62,025 nucleotides of DNA from Gnetum montanum (Eukaryota > Streptophyta > Gnetopsida > Gnetales > Gnetaceae): NCBI GenBank assembly GCA_015680685.1, contig MNCI01009462.1:545381-607405 (forward strand), in the 5' to 3' direction. Shown in pieces: positions 44,830 to 58,163 of the stretch. The notes beneath the pieces were generated by a model. That model made no database searches. It saw nothing but the letters and a program-made list of their open reading frames with translations, and was not told the DNA's origin. Position 1 is the first letter of the stretch. Each line of letters begins with the position of its first letter. The position numbers and the translations under genes are program-made.

Positions 44830-47800
44830 TAAAGTGATGTCATGAAGGTTAATGAGTTCCAAGGTACCTTGGAAACATATAAAATGTCTCTTCAAGAATA
44901 TAATGATGTTGGATCATCATAGAAGAATTTTATCATAAAGTATTTAAAGAATGTGAAAGATGAGTTTAATAAAGAAGAGCTAGTCCCCTTAAGAAGAAAC
45001 TTTACCAAATTCTTCAAGAGGATGTATTAAGGAAAGAGACCCATAGGTAATGACAAAAGAAATAACAAGAAGAATGATATTTATTTTTATCATTATTATG
45101 GATATGATCACATTAGATTAGAATATCCAAATAAGAAGGCTCTATGTTCTTGGAATGAATTAGAGAAGTTCTCATTAAATGAGAAAACCAATAAAGAATG
45201 CAATCTTGTTCTTATGATGGATTTGGAAACAAAGGATAAGCCTAATGAAGGTGATGAAACTATGAGTGATGAATAAATATATGAATTTATAATTACCTCA
45301 TTTACTAAACTTTAATCCATTTGGAAGAAGATACAAACAAAGCTCCATGAATAAAAAATAAAGATTGAAGCATAGATAAATGAATTGTAAGAGAACAAGA
45401 TACCTCATGATGATCTACAATATAGATGCAATTTATTTCAAATATATATCTAAGAGAGAGATATATGCTTTCAAGAGAAGGAAGGAGAAATTAATAACCT
45501 CCTCAAGTAATCCAATGACTCTCAAGCCACTATTGGAATCAAGCACAAGAAATTACAAACCTTAAAAGTGATTTTGAGAATTCACTCAAGGGAGAGCTAT
45601 CTTACATGCAATGATTGAGATGTTCTAGAAATTTGAAGATAGATCATGCTTTTGATACAAGCCTACATAGTCCACATGAAGAAGGCATGGTAAGTGCAAC
45701 TATTTACCAAGTTTTCAATTCTTATCTAGAAATTCATATATCTAGTGAAATTATTATTGCAATTATGATCATATTCAATATTATTTCTCTTACAAATATT
45801 ATTATGGCAATGGTAGTATGAAATTCTCAAGAACTAACTAAGACATGTACAAGAAGGAGGAATAATGGTCTATAGTTGAAAATCTATAGGTTCTAAAGAA
45901 CATGATGCATAAGGCATACATGATCAAACTAGAGCCTCAAGAAATACCACCCACTATTTGGTATCTTAGCAATAGATGACCAAGATATATGAGCAGGGGT
46001 TAGCTAATGTTTATCTCTCTTTAAAGATATGATGTTGGAAGTATTATCTTTGGAGACAATAAGAAGGCATATGTTAAAGGAAAAAATGTGATTGGAGGTA
46101 AGAATTCTCCTAGAAATAATAATGTACTTTATATTTTAGGATTAGAGCATAGGTTATTAAGTGTACGTTATCTTTGTAATGATTGAAATTATGTACTATT
46201 TCAAGTTAAACATTGTATCATTAAAGATGCTAAAATTAATAAGGCTATCCTTATGGGAAATAGATCAAACAACATTTATATCATTGATTACTATAATTGA
46301 AGAAGGTATAATTTAAAGTGTTTAATTAGTAAATCAGATCATAGAAGGTAGTGGAATAGAAGGTTTGGATATTTAAAATTTGAGTGCCTTAGTAAGACTT
46401 TTGAAAATCAAATTATTGAAGGACTATCCAAGATATAATCTAGGATAGATAAAGTATGTGAAACATTCCAAAAGGTAAGCAAAAAATCCATATCCTTCAA
46501 AAGAAAGAATGGTATTACTACTAAACATCATCTTAAATTATTACATTTGGATTTAGTGGAAACTATTAGAACTTTAATAGATGGTAAAATGTATTTTTTT
46601 GTAATTTTTGATGATTATTGAAGGTTAACATAGCTACTTTTACAAAACAAGGATGAAGAATTTCATCTTCAAGAAACTTTGTTATAGGTCACAAAGAGAA
46701 AAGGACTATCTAATTAAAATGATTAGGAGCAATCATGTACAAGAATTTGAAAATCATATATCTAAAAAATATTTTTGATAATGAGGATATTAAACACCAA
46801 TTATTATTTCCAAGAGCACCCTAATAAAATGGAGTAGTTGAATGTAAAAATAGTGTTACAAGAAATGGCTAGAACCTTCATGAATAAATGTATTCAAAGT
46901 CCTTTTGGAGAAAGGTCATCAATACCACTTGTTATGTGTCAAATCAAAGTATTATCAGGCTTAAGATGACCAGAATACCATTTGAGCTCAATTATGGTAA
47001 GAAGCTCAAGGTGAGTTTTTTTAAGGTATTTGTTGAAAATGTTTTATTTTGAAAAATGAAGAAAGGTTGGGAAAACTTGAAAATAAAGTTGATCAAGGAA
47101 TTTTTTTGGATATTTATCTCTAATTAAGACCTATCAAGTTTACAATAAATGAATGCTAATGGTTGAGGTATTAGTTATTGTTATTTTTAATGAAACTCGA
47201 TAGATATTACTATAGATGAATAAGTTGAAGGCTAAATGAATGTTAAGAGTTTCTTTCTTAATTGAAATATTTAAGAAAAAATTTAAGTTGAGTAATCACT
47301 AGGATTTAATGATCTTCACAAAATGAATCATTTATTTAGATTAAAGAAGGCTATATATGAACTCAAATAAGCCCTTAGGGCTAAGTATGAGAGGTTATCA
47401 GAATACTTAATACTAGTATTGTAAGGGAACCTTGTCATCTCATTATTTTTATTTTAAGCTATGATAAGAATATTATTATAGTTAAAATATATGTTAATGA
47501 TCTGATTTTTTGTGCTATAAACTTCTTTTTGGGCATGAAATTTAAAAAGATCATGCAAGTTGAATTTGACATAAGCCTCCTATGTGAATTAATCTTCTTC
47601 ATGGAAGTTCAAATTATTCAAAGAAAGAGTGGTATCTTCATCTCCCATGAAAATTATGTTAGGTATATTTTCAAGAAGTATGAAATGAATAATTCTAAAG
47701 AAAAATCCATACTCATGAGTCCTCAAGTCAAATTATGTAAGGATATGGTAAGTATGTTAATGAAAAACTATATAGAGGTATAACTGGAAGTTTGCTTTTT

Positions 47801-48180
47801 CTTACTGCATGTAGATATGATATTGCCTTAAGTTTTGGAATATGTTAGGTATCAATATAAATTGAAATAATCACATTATATTTATATTTATATTTATATT
47901 TAAAAATTTTTAAAATTTTTAAAATATACTACATAGCATGGTCTTTGGTATCCTAGGAACACATGTTTTGATCTTGTTGGGTGTTTGGATCTAGATTGGG
48001 CTAGAGTGATTGATGATAGAAAAAGTACAACTACAAATTAATTATTTTTAGGACAATGTATTATATCATAGATGAAGAATAAGGAAAATTCTTCATTCAT
48101 CTCAATGAATGAAGAAAAATATATAGTAATTGAAAAATGTTGTGCTTAACCAATGTGGATGGTCCAAATGCTTAAAGATT
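44830..48180 (+). pseudogene. pol: Dead Ty1/copia retrotransposon coding region
   Basis: Landmarks in copia order: gag remains (FQGTLETYKMSLQEYND near 44850) and a zinc knuckle in which the cysteines appear as tyrosine (FYHYYGYDHIRLEYPNKK near 45090). Then come integrase remains (NGVVECKN near 46830, FWRKVINTTCYVSNQ, PFELNYGKKLKVSFFKVF), RT (LFRLKKAIYELK near 47340, then MQVEFDISLLCELIFFMEVQ, ENYVRYIFKKYEM) and RNase H (DDRKSTTTN, LFLGQCIIS, and EKCCA before PMWM near 48150). Domain order INT-RT-RNH defines copia. Many stops and small deletions; the N-terminal RT palm and catalytic YVDD are not found. LTRs were not found. Confidence 0.8.
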
Positions 48181-48699
48181 ATAACAGCCTTTGCAATTAT
48201 AACCATTATAGAAATTAAAAGCTATAGTTTCCTTAAGTCTTATTCATATAATTGCAAGGTGTTTGATAATTTTTCTATTACTAAATTTCCCTCATTCTTC
48301 AAATTTGTAGTCCCTTAACTAGTATGAATTAAGAGAGCTTTATCACCCTGTTTCATTCTATTTTAGTTTAGAGTCATTAAGATTCTTTAAGTTTTATTTT
48401 AGCACTCTTTTCCCTGAAACTAATTTATTTATGAAATTTTTTATTTCTTCTGAAGTAGCTTCCATGTTAATTTGAATCTAAGCTTTTTCCTCAATGATTT
48501 CAGCCATAATCATTGTAACCACCATAACTATGTATGCACTAAAGTCACAATTGATTGTTAAATCTTAGTTAAATAAAAAATTCTCATGCCTATCTATTAC
48601 ATTTGTGCAAGTATAGATTGTTTTTCCTATGGTATCTTTGTGATGGAAACTCCACATTATCTTTAACTTTGTTTCAATTTTGGACATAACTTCTATCTT
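48181..48699. other. AT-rich flank of the copia relic
   Basis: No feature supported. It could contain copia 3' UTR or LTR sequence. Confidence 0.35.
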
Positions 48700-51220
48700 T
48701 TCATAACCTTTGTGCTATTGTCAGCTGTAGAGCCATTTTTTCAATTTTTCGTAAAGCTATTATGGTTCATTATATTGAATACTTGACATGGAAGAAACAT
48801 TATAGGGCTTCTTTGTAGAGCTAATATTTGGTTTTACATCTTGTGCATCATACCTTGCTAAGATTAATTAAAAATGAAATATTCATATGGTTGAAATGTA
48901 ATCCTTTGTGGGAGAGCTCTAATGTGGGTTGTAGAACTATTTCATAAAGTCATTTTTAGGTTTTATGAACTCATTCTATGTAAATACTAACACGGTGGAG
49001 CTTTTGTAGGATTTGATTCTAGCTTTATAAATTGATTCTATAGCTAACATGGTAGAATTAATGCATGGGACAAAATTTAAACTCTTCAACTAACACTCTT
49101 TTAGTAGTTGATGTGGAAGAGCTAAAATGTAATTTTTTAGAGTCAAATTTTGATTCTATAGAATGACTATATGAAGAAGCTGATGTAGCAAGAGCAACTT
49201 TGTAGCTTAATGAACTAGCTTACAAACCGACATGGAAAAACCATTTTTATAGAGCCTTTTTTCAATTCTATGGGCTTCCTCAATAAGCTAATGTGATAAA
49301 TTCATTTTATAGGTTAGAAATTTAGGTAATAAATGAGTTCTATGGCTAACATGGTAGAATTTTTTTCTCTCTTACTTGTAAAACAATGTTTAAGCTCTAC
49401 AAGTAATGCTTTTTTGCAAAGCTAACTTGGTTTGATGATGACATGGTGGAACTAAAAATGAGATTGTTTGTATGGATGAATTTTAACTTCATGAACTAGT
49501 TCTACAATTTTATGTGTCACAAGTTGACATGTCATAGCTTGCTCATAGGACAAAAATATATCTCTACAAAATAGCTCTACAAGGAGGTTAATATAACACA
49601 TGAAGTGTATTGCTCTAGATGAGGACCTTCATCTATTTGTTGATGTGGAATTGCTAATGTGGTAGGTGCTAATGTGGTAGATGAAGCATTATTGATTTAA
49701 ATGAAAATATGAGCTTCATTTAGATGTTGGCATGGTAGATCTTGATGTAGTAGATGAAGTTTTTCATTTTTTATGAGATTGAGAACCTTCATATAAATCC
49801 TCACATGGTAGATTTGATTCATCAAATGTTCATAAAATGAAAATTTTATTCTACTAATTGATTTTACAAGGAGTCTAGCATAGTGGAAACTAATATGGCA
49901 GGGTCTCTTTGTAGAACCACTTTTAAGTTTTATGAACTTCCTCTATGTGACATCCCATCCCTGAATGTCATAGAAAACATCAAATATACATTATATTAGA
50001 CATTATGTGTAAGATGATAATGTAGAAAACATCAAATATATGTAAAATTTGACATTATATGTGAAGGAAATAATAGGGAAAATTCAAAAATAGAAAGAAA
50101 AGAATGCTTTATTGATAAGGAATAGTGTATCTAGATCATGCTCTAAGAGTGTTCCTTGGGGTTTTCCTTCTTTGGCATCTATCCCTTAGAGGCAATTTAG
50201 TACTGCCACCATAGTTAGGCCTATAACTAGCTAGAAGGAATGGCCAATCCACTTTCTATCTTGCTTCACTTGGCACCTCGTGACTTGCCTTTATTGACTC
50301 TGCCACTACATGCCAGCACAACCTCTAAGCTTGGGTATAAATTCATTAAGTCAAATCCCAAAAGGTTACCATAATAGACACATCTTTTATTACATATATC
50401 CTTTCAATTCTTAATTAAAACTTTCCTTTTAGGTCTTGTTACGATAATGATAACACTTGTTATGAAGAGGCATCATCTTTGTTATGTAGTAGCACCATTT
50501 GGGAATAGGAATATTACACACTATAAGTTGATGAAGCTAATGTGGTAGATATATTTTTTAGAGTTGTTTTTCCATTCTACAAACCTCCTTTACAAGCTAA
50601 CATGGTAGATCTATTTCTAAGCTCTATAGAGAATGCTATAGCTTTGACCTCCCAACATTGAAACAGACCACCAACTTTGAGCTAAGCTAACATGAAAACA
50701 CTAATATGGTGTCCACTCTTAGAGTAGACTTTCACCTCTATGAACACCATATTTAAGCAAAGCTGATGTAGATTGTAGAATCATTGTTTAAGCATGTTTT
50801 CAAAATTAGTTTTAGCTTTTAGAAAATCATTCTACAAAGGAGCTAATGTGGAAGAACAATTTTTTACAGCTATTTTTCAATTCTATAATCTTCTTCTATG
50901 AGTTGATGTGGTAGAATGATGACATGGCTTGTAGAGCTTCTTTGTAGAACTAGATTTCGATTCTATGAGCATAAGTTGACTTGGAATATTACATGGTAGA
51001 GCTTTTTTATAGAGCCAAATTTTGTCTCTCTGATCAGCATCCTTTCTTTAGCACTAACATGGTAGAGTTATTTCATAGAATCACTTTTAATCTCTACAAA
51101 TCTAGTGTCACATAATGAGCTAATGTGAAAGAATCAAATAGAGCTTGTCATGTAAAGCTAATTTCAAGTTCTATGAGCTAACATGGCAAACATAATTAAT
51201 GAAATCCCCATTTTTAGATT
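48700..51220. repeat. Degenerate tandem array with GCTAACATGGTAGAGC core
   Basis: Phrases of the type GCTAA(C/T)(A/G)TGGTAGA(G/A)(C/T)T, TTTxTAGAGC and TTxTATGAACTTxxTCTA recur at roughly 60-75 base intervals across the block, for example near 49040, 49340, 50540, 50600, 50990 and 51055. Copies are strongly diverged. The LTR at 49946-50518 splits one unit. Confidence 0.6.
49946..50518 (+). mobile_element. Solo LTR (copy 2 of the 3449-3937 family)
   Basis: 573 bases from TGTGACATCC to ATATTACA. CTCTA before (49941-49945) and CACTA after (50519-50523) fit a five-base target duplication with one mismatch. Removing the LTR rejoins the array phrase GAACTTCCTCTATAAG. A TATA-like GGGTATAAATTC lies near 50333. 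No internal region is present, so it is a solo LTR. Confidence 0.75.
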
Positions 51221-54200
51221 TGTTTCAAGTTCCGTTTATATAGATAAGCATTTTTCTTAGTACTTACCTATTCATTTCAATATCCATTGAGACAAAACTA
51301 ATCCTTAAAATCTATGATTCCATTTTGATAATCTTAACTTACCTATCAAAGTAAAAGTTTGAGCTACTTTAACTCATGTAAGATCTTCCTTTGATGGATA
51401 GCTCAATTATGGTACTAATTTTAATTTGAAACCCTAGCTCTTCAATCTATCTAAAAATTCTGCAAACTTATATAATCAATAGAGAAAAACATCTTGGAAT
51501 TATTTACTTGACTTTAAAATCATTCATTTTAAAAATTAAAAAAAATAATAATCCAAGTCATTTATCATTCTAAGAGCTCTACTAAACTATAAAAACCCTT
51601 CAGTCATTTCTACGCTTACATATGCTCTTCCAATCCATGACCTCTTAACTTCAATTTTGAGCATAAGTCATGAAGCTTTATTCATGTTATAGCTTTTACC
51701 ATATTTTAGCTTTAAAATTTCAAAACTAATGACTATAATTAGGGCCTAATATTTTTCTTTCTTTAATTCAAAGCCCTAAATTATTTTGAAATATAAATTC
51801 CCTTTATGAAAAGTTGAGCTAATATAGACCATCAAAAATCCAAGACTTAAGCACTACTCAATTTATGGCTAAGATTTCAACACCTTCATGTGATGCAAAT
51901 ACTTTGGTTGTAGCTTCAATCACCTTATCCTTAATATCCTTAAGAGTAGTGATCATCTTTTTATCCATCATGTCCTAAACACAGTTCACATGGTGGGGCA
52001 AGTCTATTAAGGATTTGTTTGTGCTAATTTGATCTTGTGTTAGAGCCTAAAATAATGAGAGGTTAAGAAGTACCTTCAACATTTGTAGCCTCTTGTCTAC
52101 ATGATGGATCACAAGTGTGCTCCTCATTTGATTGTTGATTTTGACATTCACCTTCAATGCTAGCAATAGTATTTAAGAGTGCTTTGACTTGAGCCATAGA
52201 CTTTTTGCTCACTTGATCCATCGCATACATGCTCTTTTTTTCTAACTTAATGCTTCTATAATATGCATTAATTACTTCCTTTATCTAAAATCAGTGTTTG
52301 AATATTCATGATCAATTGTCATGTACCTTTCCATGGTGATGTCGAGAGGCTTACAAGCTCCTTTTCGCCATCTAACCATCTCCTTCTAGATGTTTGAAAT
52401 TTTGGCACAGGTTTGAAATTTTGAATAGAATATTTTGACTAAGTCTTCCCATCTTTGAATTGATCAAGGAGGTAAATTTTTATACCAAGTTTCTACATGT
52501 TTGATGAAGGTAAGAGGAAATTACCACAACTTTTCCCAATCACTCATGATTCTTTGGAGATAGAAAACATTGTCAAAGGCTTGCATGTGGAGTTGAGGAT
52601 TGTTACTGGTATACCCTCTATATGTTGGTACATCAAATATGTTGATCTATTTGATTTTTTTATCATAAACATGCTCCCTTATAATATGTACAACTTCTAT
52701 TAACTGAAGATAATCATCCTAGTTAAACAAAGGAGAATCATCATTACCACTAGTAGGCCTAGATAAATGAAAATTTTTTAACATAGAAACAAGATCATCA
52801 TGCTAAGTTATACTTGAAGTAAATGTATCCAAACAAGGGCCTTGATGGTGAACTAGCCCTTCTTATTTCTTATCTACTTTAGCTTCTTGCTCCCCATCTA
52901 AATAATCAAATGAGAAATTATTGGTAGTGTGTTCTTCTTCTACTTGATCCCAAAGATCTTACTCATATAAAAGGCTCATAATCATTGAACATGATCTCAT
53001 GATATTTTTACATTGTAAATTTATTATCTAGCCTCATATTTATCAAGGCATGAATGAGATCATCTAGTGTAGCCACCATTGGATCCCTAGAGAATTAGAC
53101 ATGAGCATCTCATCACTTTTCGTACTTATCTTGATTATAAGCTAGCACAATCAATGGATGGATCTTATCCTTTGAATACTCAAAGGTAACAAAAGTTCAT
53201 AATCTTTTTGGTGCATCACTAGATGTATTTTGTGGACCCTTAGCACTATCTACCATTTCATTTATGTTCACAACCTACACATATAACACTAAAACTTATA
53301 CTTGATTTGAATAAAATTTAAAATCAAGAATGTACAAGTATTTCTAGATAATTCACCAATTCCCTTCCTAACAACTACACCAATGATAGAAATCCTTCTA
53401 TTTTTATACTAATGGAATATATCATACAACTTGTAGTGTGATCTAATCATAAGCTTTGAGAACGATGTTAAGTTGATTACTAGGAGCACTCGTGTATATC
53501 GTTGCATTCAATAAATATAAAAGAGATTATAATACATATGATACAAATGAAAACCTATGTTACCATGGTAAGAGGTTGAAAAAATATTTATGATTTTATA
53601 TTTTATATTTTTAATAGATTTTATAATTATAAGGAACAAATAAACAAATAATAATAAACACACGTGCATTACATTATTACCTAGAGACAAGGGTAATGTG
53701 CTTGTTGTAATCCATCAAGGGGATAGGTGCAACACCACATACAAATAAATAAATGCAAATAAAATGGCTCTTAGTCACAACCTCAATGACCCAACACCAT
53801 GTCATATAGTTGTAAAGGTTAAATTATTGTATCTTATGGAAATTAGAAATGTATAAATTTTTTTATGATTTTAATGTTTTAATATTTAAGGTATCTATGG
53901 TACAAAAATGGACAAAAATCATAATCTTTATTCACCATCCAAGTACTAGACTTCACATTGTCCAAATGGTTGTAGGATATATAACCAAGGTAGCACTCTA
54001 ATAATGGATAGCTACACTTATGAAAGTGATGACTGGAAACACATATAAAATAGAGAAGGAATCACTTAGCTAATGAAGGAAGAGCTATTCACACAAAACT
54101 AGATGTCAAAAGCCAAGGAAAATGCTTGAAATTAAGTTCATTTTGTGTGAAGATCATCTAAGGTATTTATAGTTATCATAATATAATGAAAAGAATTTGC

Positions 54201-54305
54201 TAATACCCAAGCATTAACTAAGATCCATCAGCATAATTGAAATATCAAAGAGCATGCCCAAGGAGGAAGACAAGCCAAATCATCCAAAGTAAGGTAGTAA
54301 GGGGG
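51221..54305. other. AT-rich DNA, possible decayed gene on the minus strand
   Basis: On the minus strand between about 53260 and 51900 there are short uninterrupted stretches such as TFVTFEYSKDKIHPLIVLAY and MAQVKALLNTIASIEGE. Codon-like composition is weak and no family is recognised. It could be a worn retroelement gag. Confidence 0.25.
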
Positions 54306-54333
54306 ATGCATTAGTGCCGATACACTAATGCAT
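54306..54333. repeat. Perfect 11-bp inverted repeat
   Basis: ATGCATTAGTG and CACTAATGCAT are separated by six bases (CCGATA). This would form a hairpin in either strand. The neighbouring GCATTAGCAC repeats part of the arm. No terminal-inverted-repeat transposon could be delimited. Confidence 0.6.
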
Positions 54334-55906
54334 GGGCTGCATTAGCACAAGAAATTTAGCACACCCTTGCCACTAACACTTTACCATGATTTTATGGATG
54401 AAATCTAGGTCACTATGAAACATATCAAGGATTTCCAAGGATCTCCAGAAGAAGCTAGAATTAACCGAACAGGCCCAAAACTTGCACCAAACCTACGAGT
54501 ATGAAATGGAAGGCTAGGATGCAAACCTAGAAGATAAATGCCTCAACTGTATGTGCAAAGCCCCTAAAAACATAGTACATGTCACATATCTTGAATCTAA
54601 GGTTTATAATTAACTTGAAAAGTGCAACTCGATGGCTCATCAAATGTATTTTGGCAACTTTGGCTTCACCTTCTTGTTATGTTTCAAGAAGCTTTTATGT
54701 AGTTTTCCTCTATATGAAGGTATACTAATCCTTCCTACATGTATCCGATGTAGATTTAGATGTTATATTTAGAGGAGATAAAGATGGAACTGGTAGAAAG
54801 ATTAACTTTACTCAAAAGCTAAGTTCTTTTTGTATTCTTATTATTTTGATCTCCATAGTACGGACTTGTATTTTGAGTCATGAAAGTGGAATTTCTATTA
54901 AGATTTGATTTGTGTTGTAATGATGCTTAGAAAGGCATTTATGTGCTAAAGTGAAATTTCAAGATAATTCTAAGTTATTAAGTTTCTAAGTATTATATGC
55001 TTTTGTGGCTTAACAAGCATTTATGTTATTTAACAATATATGAAAAAATTAAGGTTAGGATCTACAAGAAAATTAATTATTATTTCTCATAAATTTAAGT
55101 AATTTTATAAATTTATATTATTAAAATTCTAGGATGTGATAGTTTAGTATCAAAGCATGGCTTTAGATCTCTAATTAGATTTTTTCGTAAGTTTTTATAG
55201 GTGATATCCAATGAAGATAACAAGAAAGGAAAGCCTTTATAGAAAGTACTAGACTCATGAGATATGATAGTAAATTCTAGTAATTCTCCCAACATTATTT
55301 GGTACATCCATGTTATAAGAATATGTATTTTATATGTTGAGTTATTTTTCCAAATTTATGGATTTATAAAATAAAGAACTATTTTAGAATAAATAGTATT
55401 TTGAAATATGAGTTATATTTTTTATTCATGGAAATTTTTGAAGAAAAGCTTATTTTTACAACAAAGTGCAATTTCAATAATGAGGTCTATCCATTTTGGA
55501 TTTTTAAAACTTTGAAATGGATTTTGTGGTATAAAGAAGTGCATTTTTAAGGAAAATTTAATGAAAATTATTCAATGTAATTCATGAATCCCTAAATACC
55601 AAATAAAATCTAAATTTTTAGAGAAAATTTCATAGATAAATTTAAGCGCAAATAATTTATATTTATGCATGATCATAAAGCATGGTATAAGACATGATTT
55701 ATGGACTGGAAGTTCATGGTTATTAGTTTCTCAATTTTTTAGTTTGGTAAGGTATCTTTAAGATTAACAAGTATTTTTTGGTATCAACATTTTGATGCTT
55801 AAGAAGAACTTGAACATAATGATGCATCAAGTGGGTACTTTTTCTTGTCTTTGATGATGAAGATTCCTTGAAGGGTAGGAGTGTGTTGAGGATTGTTGAA
55901 CTTAGA
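54334..55906. other. AT-rich DNA with a primer-binding-site-like string
   Basis: Near 55142-55165 the text TTTAGTATCAAAGCATGGCT resembles the methionine-tRNA primer site context (TGGTATCAGAGC) after an LTR end in plant elements. It suggests that an old LTR ended about 55140. No partner LTR or coding sequence was found. Confidence 0.3.
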
Positions 55907-55932
55907 GGGGGGGGGGGGGGGGGGGGGGGGGG
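55907..55932 (+). repeat. 26-base G homopolymer
   Basis: An uninterrupted G run followed by TTGGGTGGGGGGTTGTGGTGGAGG-like text. Length in an assembly is error-prone. It could form G-quadruplex structures. Confidence 0.9.
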
Positions 55933-56595
55933 TTGGGTGGGGGGTTGTGGTGGAGGTGGGGATGAATAATTTCCAAAATTTTGAGCTTAATGACATACAC
56001 ATACACACAAAATTTTAATGTGGGTTCCCAACATAAGTAGTCCATAATCAAAGGATACATCCCAAGCACACCTTTGGACCTTTTTGCTCTTAAAATGTGG
56101 TTGAAGGGTCCACACCCTATACAGTCTTCAAGCCATCTTCTAGAGTGTTGTATCATAGCACCAGTCACCTGACCCCACAAGCTCTTGTTAGGCTTGGAAA
56201 TGTGATTTCAAGGCTTCCAAAACATTTGTAATCTTAAGCTTTGCACCAAAGTATTGTACTACAACACCAACAACTTAATCCCATAGGATATCAACAAGCT
56301 CAAGCACATCAATCTCGCAAGGCAACAAGAACAAGAATTACAAGGGATAATTGCAACTCAATTTGTTGATCCTTGTAAAGTTAGGTACAACACCCTTTAC
56401 AATGCCAAAACAATAACACAATGAGAAGCAATAGAAAATTCAATGATTACAAATGATTATATAATGAATACAAAAAGGCTTGCATTTTTTCCAATGCACA
56501 TAAAGTATTCTTATATCTATTGTGTATCTAAATCCATCTTGGAACTCATGCAATGGCTAGCCAATGGTCATTAATAGTCATTAGGGATATCTTCT

Positions 56596-56875
56596 CTATG
56601 CCTAAGATGTCTCTCTAAATTTTCATTGAATTTTGGAAAGATGTCTTTGTTTCATGAAAGATATCTTTTTGAAGTCTCCATTTAGAAAGACATCTTTGTA
56701 TTGTGGGAGATTTCTTTCTAAACTTGGTTTGCATTCTGTAAAGACATCTTTGCCTTGTGCAAGATGTTTTGGTTTAAGAAAGACAACTTACTATTTCTGA
56801 AGACATCCTTGTTTGAGTTGACTCTAGTTTTACTAAGACTTCTAATACTTCCCCAAGATGTCTTTCTTCATTCTT
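56596..56875. repeat. AAAGACATCTTTG repeat cluster
   Basis: About eight variants of AAAGA(C/T)ATCTTTG, close to the palindrome AAAGATATCTTT, occur at 25-50 base spacing (for example AAAGATGTCTTTG, AAAGATATCTTTT, AAAGACATCTTTG). The cluster lies just beyond the 3' end of the minus-strand copia relic, so it probably belongs to its LTR. Confidence 0.65.
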
Positions 56876-56952
56876 CTTTGCATGATGAATCCTTCTTTCT
56901 TTGTCCATAACCTTTCTCAATTCAAGCTCTTGACTTGCAAGCACAAAAATTA

Positions 56953-56973
56953 CACACACACACACACACAAAC
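56953..56973. repeat. CA microsatellite
   Basis: (AC)n run followed by AAACAAAC. Simple sequence. Confidence 0.9.
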
Positions 56974-57160
56974 AAACTTGTCTTCCATTTTTCTTAACAT
57001 TTTGACATACCAAAACCAAAAGGTCCACAATCTCTCCCTTTTCAATAATATACAAAACTTAAGAAAATGGATTAGTCTTGTCCAAATAGTAATAACATAA
57101 TAATAACACATTTTATGTACTTCTTTCCCTTTTTGGACATAACCAAAAAGGTGAGGCAAA

Positions 57161-57171
57161 CTCCCCCTAAA
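57161..57171 (-). other. Polypurine tract candidate of the second copia element
   Basis: On the minus strand TTTAGGGGGAG follows the copia RNase H relic by about 120 bases. This is the usual place and appearance of the polypurine tract in plant copia elements. The adjacent LTR start was not delimited. Confidence 0.5.
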
Positions 57172-57269
57172 TAGATGCATAGAGAAAAGAAAATGTTTTT
57201 GGTGTTTTGGATTTTTGAATTTTGTTTGCTTTTGTTTTATTTGGAATAGAAAGAATGAAATTTCTCACA

Positions 57270-58163
57270 TGAAAGGACAAGGTACTATCCCCATATCCTT
57301 GCATAGAGATGCTAATTGATGTTCATCTAAGGGTTTTGTGAAGGCATCAACTAGTTGACTTTCTATTCCAACAAATTCTAGTCTAACATGACCATGCTAT
57401 GTATGCTCCTATATTAAATGATGGTGAATCTAAATATGTTTATTACAAGAATGTTGTATTGGATTCTTGTTCATGTTCATGGTACTCTTGTTGTCACAAT
57501 AGATAGAAGTTGATTCTACGTTTACTTCCAATTAGTAGTACCTTTAAAGTAATGAAAGATTTGTTTAATAGCCTAGTAGTGAGAATTTTTTGGAGTTGAA
57601 TAATATCTAGCACACAATCCTACACTTAAATCTATATCTGGTTGACTTGCAGTTAGATAAAGAAGACTACCATTCATACCTCTATAAAGCTTGGGATCAA
57701 TTGGCTTACCTTGGTCATGTTTAACAAGATTAAAATTTGTATCCATTGGAGTACATTTAACATTAACATTAGCCAAGTCATATTTTAGTAGAAGATCTAT
57801 TACATACTTGGTTTGACATACGAAGGTTTCATCAATTGTCTAATAGAACTAAAACCCAAGAAAGTTCTTAATTTCTTCCATCATGGTCATTTGAAATTCA
57901 AATTGCCTTAGATCAAAAAATTTCTTACAAAAGATTTCATTAGTGGCACCAAAAATAATATCATCAACATTAATTTGAATAATTAAAATATCTTTTCCTT
58001 CTCTTTAAATAAACAATGTAACATTAGCCTTAGCTCTTTCAAACCCATTAGATATGAGATGTTGGAAAAGTCTTTCATACCAAGATCTTGGAGCTTTTTT
58101 AATATCATAGATATTCTTCTTGAGTTTGTAGACATAATTGGTCTTGATGGAATCAATGATGAA
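57270..58163 (-). pseudogene. pol: Second Ty1/copia relic (RT end and RNase H)
   Basis: Minus-strand order: VYKLKKNIYDIKKAPRSWYE, RLFQHLISNGFERAKANV, the catalytic region INVDDIIFGATNE (Asn for the usual Tyr), KYDLANVNVKCTPMDTN, KLYRGMNGSLLYLTASQPD, then RNase H remains including STSIYCDNKS and FVGIESQLVDAFTKPLDE near 57340. Stops and frameshifts throughout. It is cut at 58163 by the LTR of element D, so D inserted into it. The upstream half would lie beyond D, outside the window. Confidence 0.85.

Noticed and set aside
55799-56180. Proline-run ORF opposite the G homopolymer
   Set aside because: The proline run is the translated C/G homopolymer, and flanking codons match no family.
56858-57180. 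ORFs spanning the CA microsatellite and copia polypurine tract region
   Set aside because: They are carried by simple sequence (VCVCVCV) and the likely LTR; no protein family.
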